DNA of 59,372 bases from Glaciecola sp. (GCA_018623155.1 JAAZVZ010000003.1:1-59372), one strand, 5' to 3'; positions 26,517 through 36,806 are shown, counted from the stretch's first letter. Notes: a model not told the origin generated them from the sequence alone. A program made the numbers and translations.

Positions 26517-27430
26517 GCACACACACACAAACTACCTACGCGCAGCACCTAGCAACTGATACATTAATCTCAACGGATGTCATACACGATAATGTGACTG
26601 CTGCCTTGGCAGAAGATCTTGGTATCCAATCCAGTCATCCCTTTTCGCCTGACTGGATGGTACAGGATGTGACGGCTCAACTCATTCCGGCAGACGCAGT
26701 AAAAACGGCTCATGTTATCTGCCGTGATAAAGCAGTCATTGCTGGTTGCGCATGGGCCGCACATTGTTTTGAATTATGTGACCCCAATGTCCAAGTCACC
26801 TTTCACGTAGCGGATGGTGATAATGTTGCGCCCAATACACAATTGTTGACGATTAAGGGCAATGCAAGAGCGTTATTGACAGCTGAACGCACCGCTTTAA
26901 ATTTTTTACAAATGCTCAGTGCTACGGCAACCCAAACCGCTCACTATGTTGAATTAGTCGGGGATAACCCTTTGCGTATTCTAGATACTCGTAAGACGAT
27001 TCCGCACTTACGCTTAGCGCAAAAATACGCGGTGCAATGTGGTGGTGGACAAAACCATCGCATTGGCTTATACGATGCGTTTTTAATTAAAGAGAATCAT
27101 ATCTTTGCCTGCGGGGGTATTGCTCAGGCAATACAACAAGCCCAGCAAAATCATCCTGAACTACCTGTTGAGGTAGAAGTCGAAAACTTAGCTGAGTTTG
27201 CTGAAGCACTTAAGTCGGGCGCTGATATTGTGATGCTCGATAATTTTTCAACGAAACAGATCCAAGAGGCAGTAGCGCTCAACCGTGGTCGCTGTAAACT
27301 AGAGGTCTCAGGTAACATTACTGCCGAGCGAATTGCTGAACTCAGTTCAACCGGCGTGGATTTTATATCCAGTGGCGCTTTGACCAAGAATATTCTCGCT
27401 GTGGATTTGTCTTTGCGTATCATCGACTGA
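26513..27430 (+). CDS. nadC: Nicotinate-nucleotide pyrophosphorylase (quinolinate phosphoribosyltransferase)
   Basis: Cytoplasmic enzyme of NAD synthesis, 305 residues, making nicotinate mononucleotide from quinolinate and PRPP. Motifs include AERTALNFLQMLSATAT, LDTRKTIPHLRLAQKYAV with catalytic basic residues, HRIGLYDAFLIKENH, and the C-terminal LEVSGNITAERI segment. It is coupled to the upstream protease gene by a 4-bp overlap. The usual neighbour pilA follows after 174 bp, as in many gammaproteobacteria. Confidence 0.96.
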   Translation: MSTHTQTTYAQHLATDTLISTDVIHDNVTAALAEDLGIQSSHPFSPDWMVQDVTAQLIPADAVKTAHVICRDKAVIAGCAWAAHCFELCDPNVQVTFHVADGDNVAPNTQLLTIKGNARALLTAERTALNFLQMLSATATQTAHYVELVGDNPLRILDTRKTIPHLRLAQKYAVQCGGGQNHRIGLYDAFLIKENHIFACGGIAQAIQQAQQNHPELPVEVEVENLAEFAEALKSGADIVMLDNFSTKQIQEAVALNRGRCKLEVSGNITAERIAELSSTGVDFISSGALTKNILAVDLSLRIID

Positions 27431-27604
27431 TACGCGAGCAATCTCGCTCCTATGTTAATGGTTGTGATGACATTACACATAGGTATAAACCTTCATACCG
27501 ACAAACCATCTCGCGCTTCCTATACTTCCAATCAAGTAATGAATACATACCTGTTGTAAATGGACGTTGTTTAACAAACCAATGCGTATGACGCGGAGAT
27601 GAAT

Positions 27605-28021
27605 ATGAAAACTTTACTTACGAGCAAAAACAACCAAGGTTTTACCTTAATTGAATTAATGATTGTGGTCGCTATTATTGGCATACTGGCAGCGGTTGCA
27701 CTACCTGCTTACCAAAACTACACCCAAAAAGCCAAATTTACTGAAATTACCAACGCCTCAGCTGCAGCCAAATCGGCTGTGGAAGTCTGTGCTCAAGTCA
27801 CTGGGGCATTAACATCTTGTGATGGAGGTGCTTCTGGTATTCCAGCAGATATTACTGCGGCGGCGGGTGTGATTGGCCTGGGAACGGTTGATGGCGTGAT
27901 TACCACAACAAAAGCGACCGATAGTGATATTGATGGCACTGGTACATTTGTCCTGACCCCTACCCTTTCGGGCGGTAAAGTGACTTGGGCAACTGCATGC
28001 ACCCCTGCAACGTTATGCTAA
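27605..28021 (+). CDS. pilA: Type IV major pilin
   Basis: A type IVa prepilin of about 138 residues. Short leader [12 protein letters not shown], then the N-methylated Phe and the classic helix [20 protein letters not shown] with Glu at position +5. The C-terminal domain is small and carries two cysteine pairs ([12 protein letters not shown], and [10 protein letters not shown] at the end) that likely form disulfides, the last one closing the D-region. ATG 27605 is preferred over 27599 because the GGAG site (27595-27598) is 6 nt away from it. A strong terminator follows. It probably has its own transcript, as is usual for an abundant pilin. Confidence 0.95.
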   Translation: MKTLLTSKNNQGFTLIELMIVVAIIGILAAVALPAYQNYTQKAKFTEITNASAAAKSAVEVCAQVTGALTSCDGGASGIPADITAAAGVIGLGTVDGVITTTKATDSDIDGTGTFVLTPTLSGGKVTWATACTPATLC

Positions 28022-28047
28022 TTAACCAATGCAATTTGATACCTAAC

Positions 28048-28076
28048 AAAGCCCAGCATTGCGTTGGGCTTTTTTG
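28048..28076 (+). terminator. Rho-independent terminator after pilA
   Basis: AGCCCAGC-ATTG-CGTTGGGCT followed by six T, 27 bp after the pilA stop. It separates the pilin transcript from pilC. Confidence 0.92.
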
Positions 28077-28119
28077 TCACTGCAAATATAACGTTAATTG
28101 ACACGATAAAGGGGGGGCT

Positions 28120-29331
28120 ATGGCCCAGTCGTTATACATGTATCACTGGCAAGGTGCTGACCTTAGAGGTAAAAAGGTAAAAGGTAAACTGACCGCAGCC
28201 TCGCCGAAAGAAGTCAAACTCATTCTGCGCAAGCAAGGGATCAGTGCACAACACATCAAACTAGTCAAAAAGTCATGGGTATCTGGAGCAAAAGACAAAC
28301 TCAACGCGGAAGATATTTGTGTATTAACCCGGCAAATCGCCACAATGCTCAATGCTGGTGTCAGTATCATGCAAACACTGGAAATGGTTGCCAAAGGCCA
28401 TGCCAAAGCAGAAGCGCGGGAAGTCATTGGCAATATCGCCAATGACGTAAAAGCCGGTAGCCAACTCAGTATGGCATTACGTCATTACCCTAAGCATTTT
28501 GATGACTTATATTGTGATTTAGTTGACAGTGGCGAACAATCTGGGGCTTTAGAACAAATCTTTGAACGTATCGCCCTGTATAAAGAAAAAGCAGAAGCTC
28601 TCAAATCCAAAATTAAAAAAGCCATGTTCTATCCCATCGCTGTCGTAGTCGTGGCGTTTATAGTGACGACCATATTACTGATCTATGTGGTGCCGCAGTT
28701 TCAGGAAATTTTTGCCAGTTTTGGCGCGGAGCTACCGGTATTTACCCAGTTCGTGCTTAACATATCGCAATTTGTACAAGATTATGGCTTAGTTATCTTG
28801 GGAGGCGTCATTGCATTATTGGTTGGATGCCACAAAAGCATCAAACATTCCTCTACGATTGCAGATAAACTAGATGCACAAATACTCAAACTCCCCATTA
28901 TCGGCGCAATATTAGAAAAAGCTGCCGTTGCTCGTTTCGCTAGAACATTAGCTACGACTTTCTCTGCAGGTGTTCCGTTTATTCAGGCGCTAGATTCCGC
29001 CGCGGGAGCCACTGGTAACGCGGTATATCGTAAAGCAATACAATTTGTTAAAAAAGAAGTCGCGGGCGGTTCACCAATGCATATTGCCATGCGTGCGACA
29101 ACTTTATTTCCGGATATGGTCGTACAAATGATTGCCATTGGAGAAGAATCAGGTTCAGTCGATGATATGCTGGGCAAAATCGCAGATATTTATGAACGTC
29201 AAGTTGATGATATGGTGGATGGTTTAACAAGCTTATTAGAACCCTTAATTATGGCGGTCTTAGGGGTAGTGATTGGGGGATTAATTGTGGCGATGTATTT
29301 GCCTATCTTCCAAATGGGCAATGTGGTATAA
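28120..29331 (+). CDS. pilC: Type IV pilus inner-membrane platform protein PilC
   Basis: A 403-residue T2SS-F family protein with two homologous cytoplasmic domains and three membrane segments (about 168-190, 215-240 and 375-397). It contains LTRQIATMLNAGVSIMQTLEM in the first domain and FARTLATTFSAGVPFIQALD in the second. A G-rich ribosome site is directly upstream. PilC couples the assembly ATPases to pilin insertion. Normally pilB, the extension ATPase, lies between pilA and pilC; here only 98 bp separate them, with a terminator inside. Confidence 0.95.
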   Translation: MAQSLYMYHWQGADLRGKKVKGKLTAASPKEVKLILRKQGISAQHIKLVKKSWVSGAKDKLNAEDICVLTRQIATMLNAGVSIMQTLEMVAKGHAKAEAREVIGNIANDVKAGSQLSMALRHYPKHFDDLYCDLVDSGEQSGALEQIFERIALYKEKAEALKSKIKKAMFYPIAVVVVAFIVTTILLIYVVPQFQEIFASFGAELPVFTQFVLNISQFVQDYGLVILGGVIALLVGCHKSIKHSSTIADKLDAQILKLPIIGAILEKAAVARFARTLATTFSAGVPFIQALDSAAGATGNAVYRKAIQFVKKEVAGGSPMHIAMRATTLFPDMVVQMIAIGEESGSVDDMLGKIADIYERQVDDMVDGLTSLLEPLIMAVLGVVIGGLIVAMYLPIFQMGNVV

Positions 29332-29371
29332 CATGCAATAAATCAATCTTTTTTGCATCTCAGTACGGTTC

Positions 29372-30295
29372 ATGAACATTTTTGAATCCACAATGTTTAC
29401 CTTTTCAACTTATCCATCCGTCTTCTATGGAACGATTTTAATATTGGGCTTACTGGTTGGCAGTTTTTTGAATGTCGTCATTTATCGCTTACCCATCATG
29501 ATGCAACGAGAATGGCAATCTGAATTCATCAATTATTTTGCGCCCAAAGAGCTGCCTCCTCCCCCTGGTGGCGTTGCTTTGAATGATGAGTTTAACCTTG
29601 CTCATCCTCGTTCAGCATGCCCAAATTGTAAGAGCTTGATCACCGCGACAGAAAATATTCCAATTGTCTCTTATGTGTTTAAAAAAGGGCGCTGCCAACA
29701 TTGTAACCACCCCATTCCCAAACGCTACCCAATTGTAGAAGCCCTCACCGCATTGGTGTCACTTTGGTGCGCATGGCATTTTGGTCCCACTGTACAATGC
29801 GGCATTATGCTCATTGTAACTTGGATACTCATTAGTGCCGTTGGCATCGATTTAGACCATATGTTGTTACCTGACCAACTGACATTACCTTTGTTGTGGA
29901 TTGGTTTATTAAGTGCGACCCAGAGTTGGTTTGTATCACTAGAGGATGCAGTGTGGGGCGCAGTGATCGGATATCTCATACTTTGGATAATTTACTGGGC
30001 GTTCAAACTGTTGACCGGGAAAGAAGGTATGGGATATGGTGACTTTAAGCTGTTATCGGCTCTTGGAGCATTTGTCGGTTGGCAACATTTATTAGTCATT
30101 ATTTTACTATCATCTGTGGTTGCCATTGTCTTTGCACTGATTGCTCAAGCTATACCAACAAATAAACAAAAAGATGCAACGGTACCCGATGGCGCATTTC
30201 CTTTCGGACCATTTTTAGGGATTGCGGGCTGGCTTACGATCCTCTACGGTGAGCCCATAGTAGGATGGTATTTTACTTGGACGGGCATTGCATAA
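29372..30295 (+). CDS. pilD: Prepilin peptidase/N-methyltransferase PilD
   Basis: Membrane aspartic protease (A24A) of 307 residues that cleaves and methylates prepilins. It has a cytoplasmic domain with two CxxC pairs (CPNCKSL and CQHCNHP), followed by membrane segments. The first catalytic Asp lies in the VGIDLDHMLLPDQL segment, the second in the GMGYGDFKLLSALG motif (GxGD). The stop codon overlaps the coaE start (TAATG). It should process PilA and any type II secretion pseudopilins encoded elsewhere. Confidence 0.96.
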   Translation: MNIFESTMFTFSTYPSVFYGTILILGLLVGSFLNVVIYRLPIMMQREWQSEFINYFAPKELPPPPGGVALNDEFNLAHPRSACPNCKSLITATENIPIVSYVFKKGRCQHCNHPIPKRYPIVEALTALVSLWCAWHFGPTVQCGIMLIVTWILISAVGIDLDHMLLPDQLTLPLLWIGLLSATQSWFVSLEDAVWGAVIGYLILWIIYWAFKLLTGKEGMGYGDFKLLSALGAFVGWQHLLVIILLSSVVAIVFALIAQAIPTNKQKDATVPDGAFPFGPFLGIAGWLTILYGEPIVGWYFTWTGIA

Positions 30296-30909
30296 TGCCT
30301 GCACCTGTTGTTGGGCTAACTGGCGGAATCGGCAGTGGCAAAAGTTATGTTGCAGAGTGTTTCGCTCAACATGGCATTGATATTGTCGATGCCGACATCG
30401 TTGCGAGAGAAGTTGTCGAACCCGGTACAAAAGGCCTTAGTGAATTAGTCACCTATTTTGGCACAAATATCCTCAACGAGCATGGTGCTCTAGATCGACC
30501 GAAACTTCGTCAGATCGTTTTTGCTTCCCCAGAAAAGACACACTGGCTGAATCAAACATTACACCCACTCATACGCGAACAAATGCAACAATCCTTAGCT
30601 CAGGCAAGTTCTTGTTATGTCCTGTTCGTAGTCCCACTGCTATTTGAAAATAAATTATACGAATGGTGTGACCGAGTCTGTGTCGTTGACCTGCCAGAAC
30701 CCCAACAGTTGTTAAGAGCGAGCGCTAGAGATAACAACTCAAAAGAACAAATTCAACAAATCATGTCCAAGCAGTGTTCAAGAAGCGAACGCCTCTCAAT
30801 TGCGGATGATATTATAGATAATAGTAAAAGTAAGTCTCATACTTTAAAACAAGTTGAATTTTTACATAAAGTTTACAAAAATCTCGAATTTGACTTGAAA
30901 AAGTTGTAA
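30295..30909 (+). CDS. coaE: Dephospho-CoA kinase
   Basis: Last enzyme of coenzyme A synthesis, 204 residues. P-loop GLTGGIGSGKS at the N-terminus, the IVDADIVAREVV acceptor-binding segment and FVVPLLFEN follow in order. The ATG at 30295 overlaps the pilD stop (TAATG) and gives the usual length; the reading frame extends upstream but without support. It is part of the conserved pilD-coaE-zapD-yacG run. Confidence 0.95.
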   Translation: MPAPVVGLTGGIGSGKSYVAECFAQHGIDIVDADIVAREVVEPGTKGLSELVTYFGTNILNEHGALDRPKLRQIVFASPEKTHWLNQTLHPLIREQMQQSLAQASSCYVLFVVPLLFENKLYEWCDRVCVVDLPEPQQLLRASARDNNSKEQIQQIMSKQCSRSERLSIADDIIDNSKSKSHTLKQVEFLHKVYKNLEFDLKKL

Positions 30910-30949
30910 ATATGGTGTTTATTGCACTCTGTTGTATTGGAGTGTGTTG

Positions 30950-31702
30950 ATGAATCAGACTAGCTTTGAGTTTCCACTCAATGAAAAAGTCCGCAATTAT
31001 TTGAGGGTTGAATATATGTTCAACATCATTGCCGATCCTGAATTGTGCTGCACCAAAAACAACGAAGTCACCTTCCTGAGAAATCTATTTCAGTTACTCG
31101 ATTTGAATGAACGAGTCGACTTGAAGACTGAGCTGATCAGAGACCTTAACGTCTACGCACAAAATATAAAGCATTGGTTATCTTATTCTAATGTTGATAA
31201 GGAAAAGCTCAACGCCACAGCAGAGGAAGTGAATCAAACGATCGAAGCGTTAAGTGCCTCACCTAGAATAGGCTGCTCACTAAGGCAGGATCGATTTTTA
31301 TCTGCTATTAGACAGCGTTTTTCTATACCTGGCGCAACATGTAGTTTCGACCTTCCAAAATTGCATTATTGGATCAACCAACCTAGCGAACTAAAGTGTA
31401 AACAGATGCAAGATTGGTTGGCCCCAATGCTCTTATTACAAAGAGCCATTCGCTTGGTGCTGACATTTATTCGCCAGCGCAAGCCACTCGAATCGGTCAC
31501 CGCAGCCAATGGTTTTTATCAAGGTGTGGCTGATGCAAAAGTTGAGTTGATCCGCATTGAATACAGTCATACTTTAGACTATTACCCTACACTAAGTGGC
31601 AACAAATACCGGTATGCAGTCAGATTTATGCGCTTTGGTGATGACAACCTCTCGGAAAAAGACAATAATAAGGACATATCTTTTAAACTTGCGAGCTGTT
31701 AA
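30950..31702 (+). CDS. zapD: Cell division protein ZapD
   Basis: FtsZ-interacting protein (YacF family, about 250 residues) that bundles FtsZ filaments at the division ring. It is recognised by the start [21 protein letters not shown], the [10 protein letters not shown] segment and the C-terminal RFMRFGD stretch. ATG 30950 has GGAG 8 nt upstream. It overlaps yacG (TAATG). In this window the FtsZ partner is encoded at 37.8-38.9 kb, but zapA is absent from its usual place near 6S RNA. Confidence 0.93.
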   Translation: MNQTSFEFPLNEKVRNYLRVEYMFNIIADPELCCTKNNEVTFLRNLFQLLDLNERVDLKTELIRDLNVYAQNIKHWLSYSNVDKEKLNATAEEVNQTIEALSASPRIGCSLRQDRFLSAIRQRFSIPGATCSFDLPKLHYWINQPSELKCKQMQDWLAPMLLLQRAIRLVLTFIRQRKPLESVTAANGFYQGVADAKVELIRIEYSHTLDYYPTLSGNKYRYAVRFMRFGDDNLSEKDNNKDISFKLASC

Positions 31703-31935
31703 TGCACGTCAATTGTCCGACATGTCAAACTTCAGTAAAATGGAGTGAAACATCTTCATATCGCCCCTTTTGCTCTAAAAAATGTCAATTAATCGATTTA
31801 GGTGAATGGGCCGATGAAGAAAAAAGCATTCCGTGTGGTGCATCACAAGATCATCAGACCCATATAATGCCTAATGAAGAAGACATTGAAGCTTTCTTAG
31901 CTCAACAGGAAGACCCTTTTTTTAAGAATAATTAA
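31702..31935 (+). CDS. yacG: DNA gyrase inhibitor YacG (zinc protein)
   Basis: A 77-residue zinc-binding protein. The two halves of the zinc site, [10 protein letters not shown] and [15 protein letters not shown], are intact. E. coli YacG binds GyrB and blocks DNA binding. The C-terminal acidic tail follows the family pattern. It is translationally coupled to zapD and followed after 1 bp by the aspartoacylase-family gene. Confidence 0.93.
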   Translation: MHVNCPTCQTSVKWSETSSYRPFCSKKCQLIDLGEWADEEKSIPCGASQDHQTHIMPNEEDIEAFLAQQEDPFFKNN

Positions 31936-31936
31936 T

Positions 31937-32809
31937 ATGCATTCGATTTCTTCGGTCGCAATAGTGGGCGGCACACATGGTAATGAACTTACCGGTATTC
32001 ACTTGGTTAATAATTTAGCGAATGATAATTACAGTTTGCCAGATTCATTAGACTATCGCTTTCTCATTGCAAACCCTGATGCTGTGGCTACTAATACTCG
32101 GTTTATTGATGTCGATTTAAATCGTCAATTTGCACTCGATAACCTAACCTATCAAGAACACTCTTTGTATGAGCTCAATTTAGCTCAGATCATCAATCGT
32201 AAAATTGGACCAAAAGACAACCCACATACTGATTTGGTAATAGATATTCATAATACTACTTCCAATATGGGACCAACGTTAATTGTTTTAGAGTCGAGTG
32301 ATTTTTACCGCAACATGTCTGGCTACCTAAAACAACAAATGCCAAGTTGCAATATTTTGGTTGAAGATGAAGTTAGCTATCTTGAACATCCTTATCTGTG
32401 CACGTGTGGAAAATATGGGGTCATGCTTGAACTTGGTGCACAGCCACAAGGGGTATCCAGAGCTGATGTGTACGCTCAAAGTGTTGAGATGGTGCAGCAC
32501 ATTTTAAAGTTTGTTGAATTACACAATCAACAAGAAACCCCAGAATTTAAAGGGTTTGAAGCATATCGATTATTGGACGTAGTCCAATTTCCTCTGTCCA
32601 AAGAAGAAAAGCTACTTGGACTTATTCATCCGGCTTTGCAAGATCAAGACTTTAAACCGCTCAAACCTGGACAGCCCATGTTTTCTCTTTTTGATGGAAG
32701 TACTGTGGAGTATGAAGGGGAAGGTACGGTATATCCACATTTTATTAATGAAGCTGCTTACAAAGCAAGTGCAGTTGCATTCGCAACTGCTGATAAATTT
32801 ATTTGGTGA
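31937..32809 (+). CDS. Aspartoacylase-family amidohydrolase
   Basis: A 290-residue zinc carboxypeptidase-like hydrolase of the AspA/Acy-3 group. Zinc ligands are GGTHGNELTG (His and Glu) and VIDIHNTTSNMG (His); the conserved region NPDAVATNTRFIDVDLNRQF contains the substrate-binding DLNR motif. These enzymes deacylate N-acetylaspartate or N-acyl aromatic amino acids; substrate cannot be decided here. It starts 1 bp after yacG and runs into mutT from the opposite strand with an 11-bp overlap, without a terminator between. It is not a standard member of this neighbourhood. Confidence 0.85.
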   Translation: MHSISSVAIVGGTHGNELTGIHLVNNLANDNYSLPDSLDYRFLIANPDAVATNTRFIDVDLNRQFALDNLTYQEHSLYELNLAQIINRKIGPKDNPHTDLVIDIHNTTSNMGPTLIVLESSDFYRNMSGYLKQQMPSCNILVEDEVSYLEHPYLCTCGKYGVMLELGAQPQGVSRADVYAQSVEMVQHILKFVELHNQQETPEFKGFEAYRLLDVVQFPLSKEEKLLGLIHPALQDQDFKPLKPGQPMFSLFDGSTVEYEGEGTVYPHFINEAAYKASAVAFATADKFIW

Positions 32810-33203
32810 GTTCGAGTAAACTATCGATAATTGGTGCGTTGGCTTCAGGAAAGGTCAGTGAATTCAGCTCACTCAATTCTACCCAACGCCCTTCTAAGCC
32901 TTCTTTAGATTCCGGCTCACCATTGAACAAGTGCACCCAAAATACGTGTAGATTTACTGTCTTTTCTGGATACTCGTAGGTAACTATATACTGTGCTTCC
33001 CCGTCAAGAATACTGATGCCAACTTCTTCTCGTAGCTCTCGGACTAAGGCGTTAAAAGGTGTTTCATCCCCTTCTAACTTTCCTCCGGGAAATTCCCATT
33101 TACCGCCTTGATGTTGTTCATGAGAACGTTTCGTCACAAAACAAGCACCATCTTTAAGAATGACGCCAACTGCAACATCAATCTCAACAATGGATGGATT
33201 CAT
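32799..33203 (-). CDS. mutT: 8-oxo-dGTP diphosphatase MutT
   Basis: Nudix hydrolase of 134 residues that removes oxidised dGTP. The full Nudix box is present at residues 41-63 (G-x5-E-x7-REL-x-EE-x-GI). It lies immediately after secA (1-bp overlap), the standard place for MutT in gammaproteobacteria, and converges with the aspartoacylase gene. Confidence 0.95.
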   Translation of the reverse strand: MNPSIVEIDVAVGVILKDGACFVTKRSHEQHQGGKWEFPGGKLEGDETPFNALVRELREEVGISILDGEAQYIVTYEYPEKTVNLHVFWVHLFNGEPESKEGLEGRWVELSELNSLTFPEANAPIIDSLLELTK

Positions 33204-35884
33204 TAAAGCTTACCACAGCATTGCTTGTATTTTTTACCCGAACCGCATGGGCATGGTTCATTACGCCCTACTTTAGGTTCAGTACGATTGCCTACTTTAA
33301 CGCTTCCTGAAGGTTGTTTATCTTCATTCGTTTTGGTCGCTTTAGCTGCTTGTTCGGCGCGTTTGCGCTCAACTGCGTCCACATCCTCTTGTGCTTGCAC
33401 CTTGACCTTAGAAAGAAGACTGATCACTTCCGCTTTTAAATTATCTAGCATCGCAGCAAACAACTCAAAAGACTCGCGTTTGTATTCTTGTTTTGGATTC
33501 TTTTGTGCATAACCTCGCAAGTGAATGCCTTGACGCAAGTAATCCATCGCCGCAAGATGTTCTTTCCAATGGTTATCAAGACTTTGCAACATAACCGCTT
33601 TTTCAAACTGACGCATTACACCTTCACCGACCATCTCAACTTTGGCTTGGTATGCCGCATCGATCTCATTATGAATTTTTTCACGAAGTTTTTCTTCGAA
33701 CAGTTTATCGTCTTCGTCCAGCCATTGCTGTATGGGTAATTCAACTTGGAAATCAGCTTTGAGTCGTTCTTCTAAGCCTGGTACATCCCACATTTCTTCT
33801 AACGATTCTGGTGGAATGTATTCACTGACCGTGCCGTCCACTACGTCATTGCGAATAGCGGCAATGGTCTCGCCCATGTCGCCGTCTTCTAGCAACTCAT
33901 TCCGCTGTTCATAGATTACTTTACGCTGATCATTGGCAACATCATCATATTCCAAAAGTTGTTTACGAATATCAAAGTTACGCGTTTCGACTTTGCGTTG
34001 AGCATTTTCAATCGCTCTAGTGACCCATGGATGTTCGATGGCTTCGCCTTCTTCCATACCCAGACGTTGCATCATGGCGCCCATTTTTTCTGAAGCAAAA
34101 ATACGCATCAATGGATCGTCCAGCGAGAGATAAAATCTTGATGAACCTGCATCCCCTTGGCGACCAGAACGACCCCGTAACTGGTTATCAATACGTCGAG
34201 ATTCATGGCGTTCAGTACCAATTATATGAAGACCACCTGCTTCAAGTACCGCTGAATGACGTTCTTTCCAAGCGGCTGTCAATTTTTCACGTTTAGCCTC
34301 GTCGGCGATTCCTTCTAATTCAGCTTGGAGATTACCACCAAGCACGATGTCAGTGCCTCGGCCAGCCATATTTGTAGCAATCGTCACAGCGCTTGGCATG
34401 CCGGCTTGTGCCACAATTTCAGCTTCTTGCGCATGAAATTTGGCGTTAAGTACTTTGTGTTTAATCTTTTCTTTCTTAAGCACTGAAGAGAGAAGTTCAG
34501 AGTTTTCAATGGATATTGTACCAACCAAAACTGGCTGACCACGTTTTACACAATCCTTGATATCATCAATAATCGCTTTGTATTTTTCACCGTTAGTGCG
34601 GTATATCAAGTCAGACTTATCTTTGCGTATCATAGGTTTGTTAGTCGGAATCACCACGGTTTCTAAACCATAGATATGCTGAAATTCGAAGGCTTCTGTA
34701 TCGGCTGTACCAGTCATACCGCTGAGTTTTTCATACAAACGGAAATAGTTTTGGAACGTGATGGATGCCAGTGTTTGATTCTCGTTTTGGATCTTGACAC
34801 TTTCTTTTGCTTCAACAGCTTGATGTAATCCTTCTGACCAACGACGGCCTTCCATAGTACGACCGGTGTGTTCATCAACAATGACGATCTCGCCTTCTTT
34901 GACGATATAATCCACGTCTTTGACAAAAATCTTATGCGCCTTCAGTGCGGCATTCACATGTTGTAGTAGAGCAATATTAGCCGACGCAAAGAGTGAATCA
35001 CCCTCTTTTAAGATGCCAGCTTGTATCATGAGATCTTCTACATAAATTTGACCTTTTTCAGTCAAATAAACTTGTTTTGCTTTCTCATCAACGGTGAAAT
35101 GACCTTCACCGACCTCTTCCTCTGTATCTTCTTTATCTTGCTGGACCAGCTTAGGCACCAGTGCGTTAATTTGCTTATATAATGCTGAGCTGTCTTCAGC
35201 AGCGCCAGAAATAATAAGTGGGGTTCGCGCTTCGTCAATCAAAATTGAGTCAACTTCGTCGATGACCGCATGATATAAACCGCGTTGCACACGTTGCTCT
35301 GGGCTATAAGCCATATTATCGCGAAGGTAATCGAAACCAAATTCGTTATTAGTACCGTAAGTGACGTCACAGGCATATGCATCTACTTTTTCTTGATGTG
35401 ACATACCTGGAATATTACACCCCACAGTTAAACCAAGAAATGAGAATAACTGACGTAGTCCATCGGCATCACGTGTCGCAAGGTAATCATTCACCGTAAT
35501 AACGTGAACGCCTTTACCTGTTAATGCGTTAAGATACGTTGCAGTAGTAGCGGTAAGCGTTTTACCTTCACCAGTCCGCATTTCTGCAATTTTACCTTCG
35601 TGTAAGATCACCCCCCCCGTCATTTGCACATCAAAATGCCGCATGCCGTATACGCGTTTGCTCGCCTCTCTTACCACAGCAAACGCTTCAACCAAGATAT
35701 CATCTAACGTTTTACCGTCTGCTAAAGCTTGTTTAAAAAGTTCTGTTTTACTTTTTAATTCGTCATCTGATAATGCTTCAATCTCTGCTTCGAGTTGATT
35801 AATGATTTTTACGCGTTTGTTGACTTGCTTGAGAATGCGATCGTTACGACTGCCAAATAGTTTGCGAGCGATTGATGAAAACAT
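33203..35884 (-). CDS. secA: Preprotein translocase ATPase SecA
   Basis: Motor of Sec protein export, 893 residues. Walker A in [15 protein letters not shown]-like Walker B ([15 protein letters not shown]), PPXD and helicase 2 region with [14 protein letters not shown] and RGRSGRQGD, and a C-terminal zinc-binding SecB site [17 protein letters not shown]. It is 25 bp downstream of the M23 peptidase gene and overlaps mutT. There is no secM leader gene, so SecM-type translational control is not seen here. Confidence 0.98.
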   Translation of the reverse strand: MFSSIARKLFGSRNDRILKQVNKRVKIINQLEAEIEALSDDELKSKTELFKQALADGKTLDDILVEAFAVVREASKRVYGMRHFDVQMTGGVILHEGKIAEMRTGEGKTLTATTATYLNALTGKGVHVITVNDYLATRDADGLRQLFSFLGLTVGCNIPGMSHQEKVDAYACDVTYGTNNEFGFDYLRDNMAYSPEQRVQRGLYHAVIDEVDSILIDEARTPLIISGAAEDSSALYKQINALVPKLVQQDKEDTEEEVGEGHFTVDEKAKQVYLTEKGQIYVEDLMIQAGILKEGDSLFASANIALLQHVNAALKAHKIFVKDVDYIVKEGEIVIVDEHTGRTMEGRRWSEGLHQAVEAKESVKIQNENQTLASITFQNYFRLYEKLSGMTGTADTEAFEFQHIYGLETVVIPTNKPMIRKDKSDLIYRTNGEKYKAIIDDIKDCVKRGQPVLVGTISIENSELLSSVLKKEKIKHKVLNAKFHAQEAEIVAQAGMPSAVTIATNMAGRGTDIVLGGNLQAELEGIADEAKREKLTAAWKERHSAVLEAGGLHIIGTERHESRRIDNQLRGRSGRQGDAGSSRFYLSLDDPLMRIFASEKMGAMMQRLGMEEGEAIEHPWVTRAIENAQRKVETRNFDIRKQLLEYDDVANDQRKVIYEQRNELLEDGDMGETIAAIRNDVVDGTVSEYIPPESLEEMWDVPGLEERLKADFQVELPIQQWLDEDDKLFEEKLREKIHNEIDAAYQAKVEMVGEGVMRQFEKAVMLQSLDNHWKEHLAAMDYLRQGIHLRGYAQKNPKQEYKRESFELFAAMLDNLKAEVISLLSKVKVQAQEDVDAVERKRAEQAAKATKTNEDKQPSGSVKVGNRTEPKVGRNEPCPCGSGKKYKQCCGKL

Positions 35885-35909
35885 GCTGTATTAAGTTCCG
35901 TATCTTTAG

Positions 35910-36776
35910 TTATTTGCGGTAAACAAATGGGAGAGGATCAATGTGTTTACCTTGTTTTATTATTTCGTAATGAACGTGTGCACCTGTCGAACGTCCCGTA
36001 TTCCCGATAGTTGCAATACGTTGACCTTTTGTAACGACTTCTCCGACACCAACGTCTAAGCTTTGATTATGTCCGTAGCGAGAAACTAAACCATTGCCAT
36101 GGTTAATTTCGACCAGATTGCCATAACCAAAACGTTCACCAGACCATGTGACTATTCCCGCGGCGGTTGCAATGACTGGATCGCCTTCTTTGCCTGCAAA
36201 ATCAATCCCTTTATGCATAGCCTGTTTACCGGTAAAAGGGTCATCGCGCATGCCATAATACGAAGATAACCAACCCGATTGAATTGGCCGTCCAGTAATT
36301 CGTTGCGTATTATCTAAATGGGTATTATTGAAGACATTTTCAAGGATCGAGAGTTGCTTTATTTGCTCATCTAATTTGATTTCAAGCGCCTGCAAAGAGC
36401 TGCTAACTGTTGGCTCAAAATCATTCTCAGTAGGGGGTGTTGTTACATCCGTTAAATCAACGTCCAATGCTTTAGCAATATCGGATTGTTGTATGGATAA
36501 TAATGATAACTGAGTCTGCATCTCTGCTATATGGCGCAACACAGCCTTCTTTTCTGTGTGTTCATCAGCAATGACGCCCTGCAACATAGCATGCTGTGCC
36601 AATAGCCCCTGTTTCACTAAACTCACCTGAGCGGCACTTTCAGAAGCAATATGGGTAGAACGAGAAGACACAATAAATACTAAACTTGTCAAAATAAAAC
36701 ACACTAAAACACGTCGTAACGAAAACTCTTTACGATAATATTTTCCACTGTGTTCTAATTGAAGTTGCAAGCGCAT
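35910..36776 (-). CDS. M23 family LytM-type metallopeptidase
   Basis: A 288-residue membrane-anchored protein: basic N-terminus, one membrane segment (about 22-40), a periplasmic coiled-coil-rich region (about 45-155) and a C-terminal LytM domain. Zinc and catalytic residues are intact (MHKGIDFAG with His and Asp, GAHVHYEI with HxH), so it is probably an active peptidoglycan endopeptidase rather than a degenerate EnvC/NlpD-type activator. It occupies the place of secM between lpxC and secA, an arrangement also common in related marine bacteria. It probably shares a transcript with secA. Confidence 0.88.
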   Translation of the reverse strand: MRLQLQLEHSGKYYRKEFSLRRVLVCFILTSLVFIVSSRSTHIASESAAQVSLVKQGLLAQHAMLQGVIADEHTEKKAVLRHIAEMQTQLSLLSIQQSDIAKALDVDLTDVTTPPTENDFEPTVSSSLQALEIKLDEQIKQLSILENVFNNTHLDNTQRITGRPIQSGWLSSYYGMRDDPFTGKQAMHKGIDFAGKEGDPVIATAAGIVTWSGERFGYGNLVEINHGNGLVSRYGHNQSLDVGVGEVVTKGQRIATIGNTGRSTGAHVHYEIIKQGKHIDPLPFVYRK

Positions 36777-36806
36777 ATTTATTGTCTAGCTCATAATCAA
36801 ACAGCG

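Noticed and set aside
27431-27604. Sigma-54 promoter for pilA
   Set aside because: No -24/-12 motif seen; no convincing sigma-70 pair either, so no promoter is reported.
28022-28119. Remnant of pilB between pilA and pilC
   Set aside because: Only a terminator and a short leader fit in 98 bp; no ATPase motif in any frame.
34027-34296. 89-residue frame opposite secA
   Set aside because: Shadow of the conserved SecA helicase region; no independent signal.
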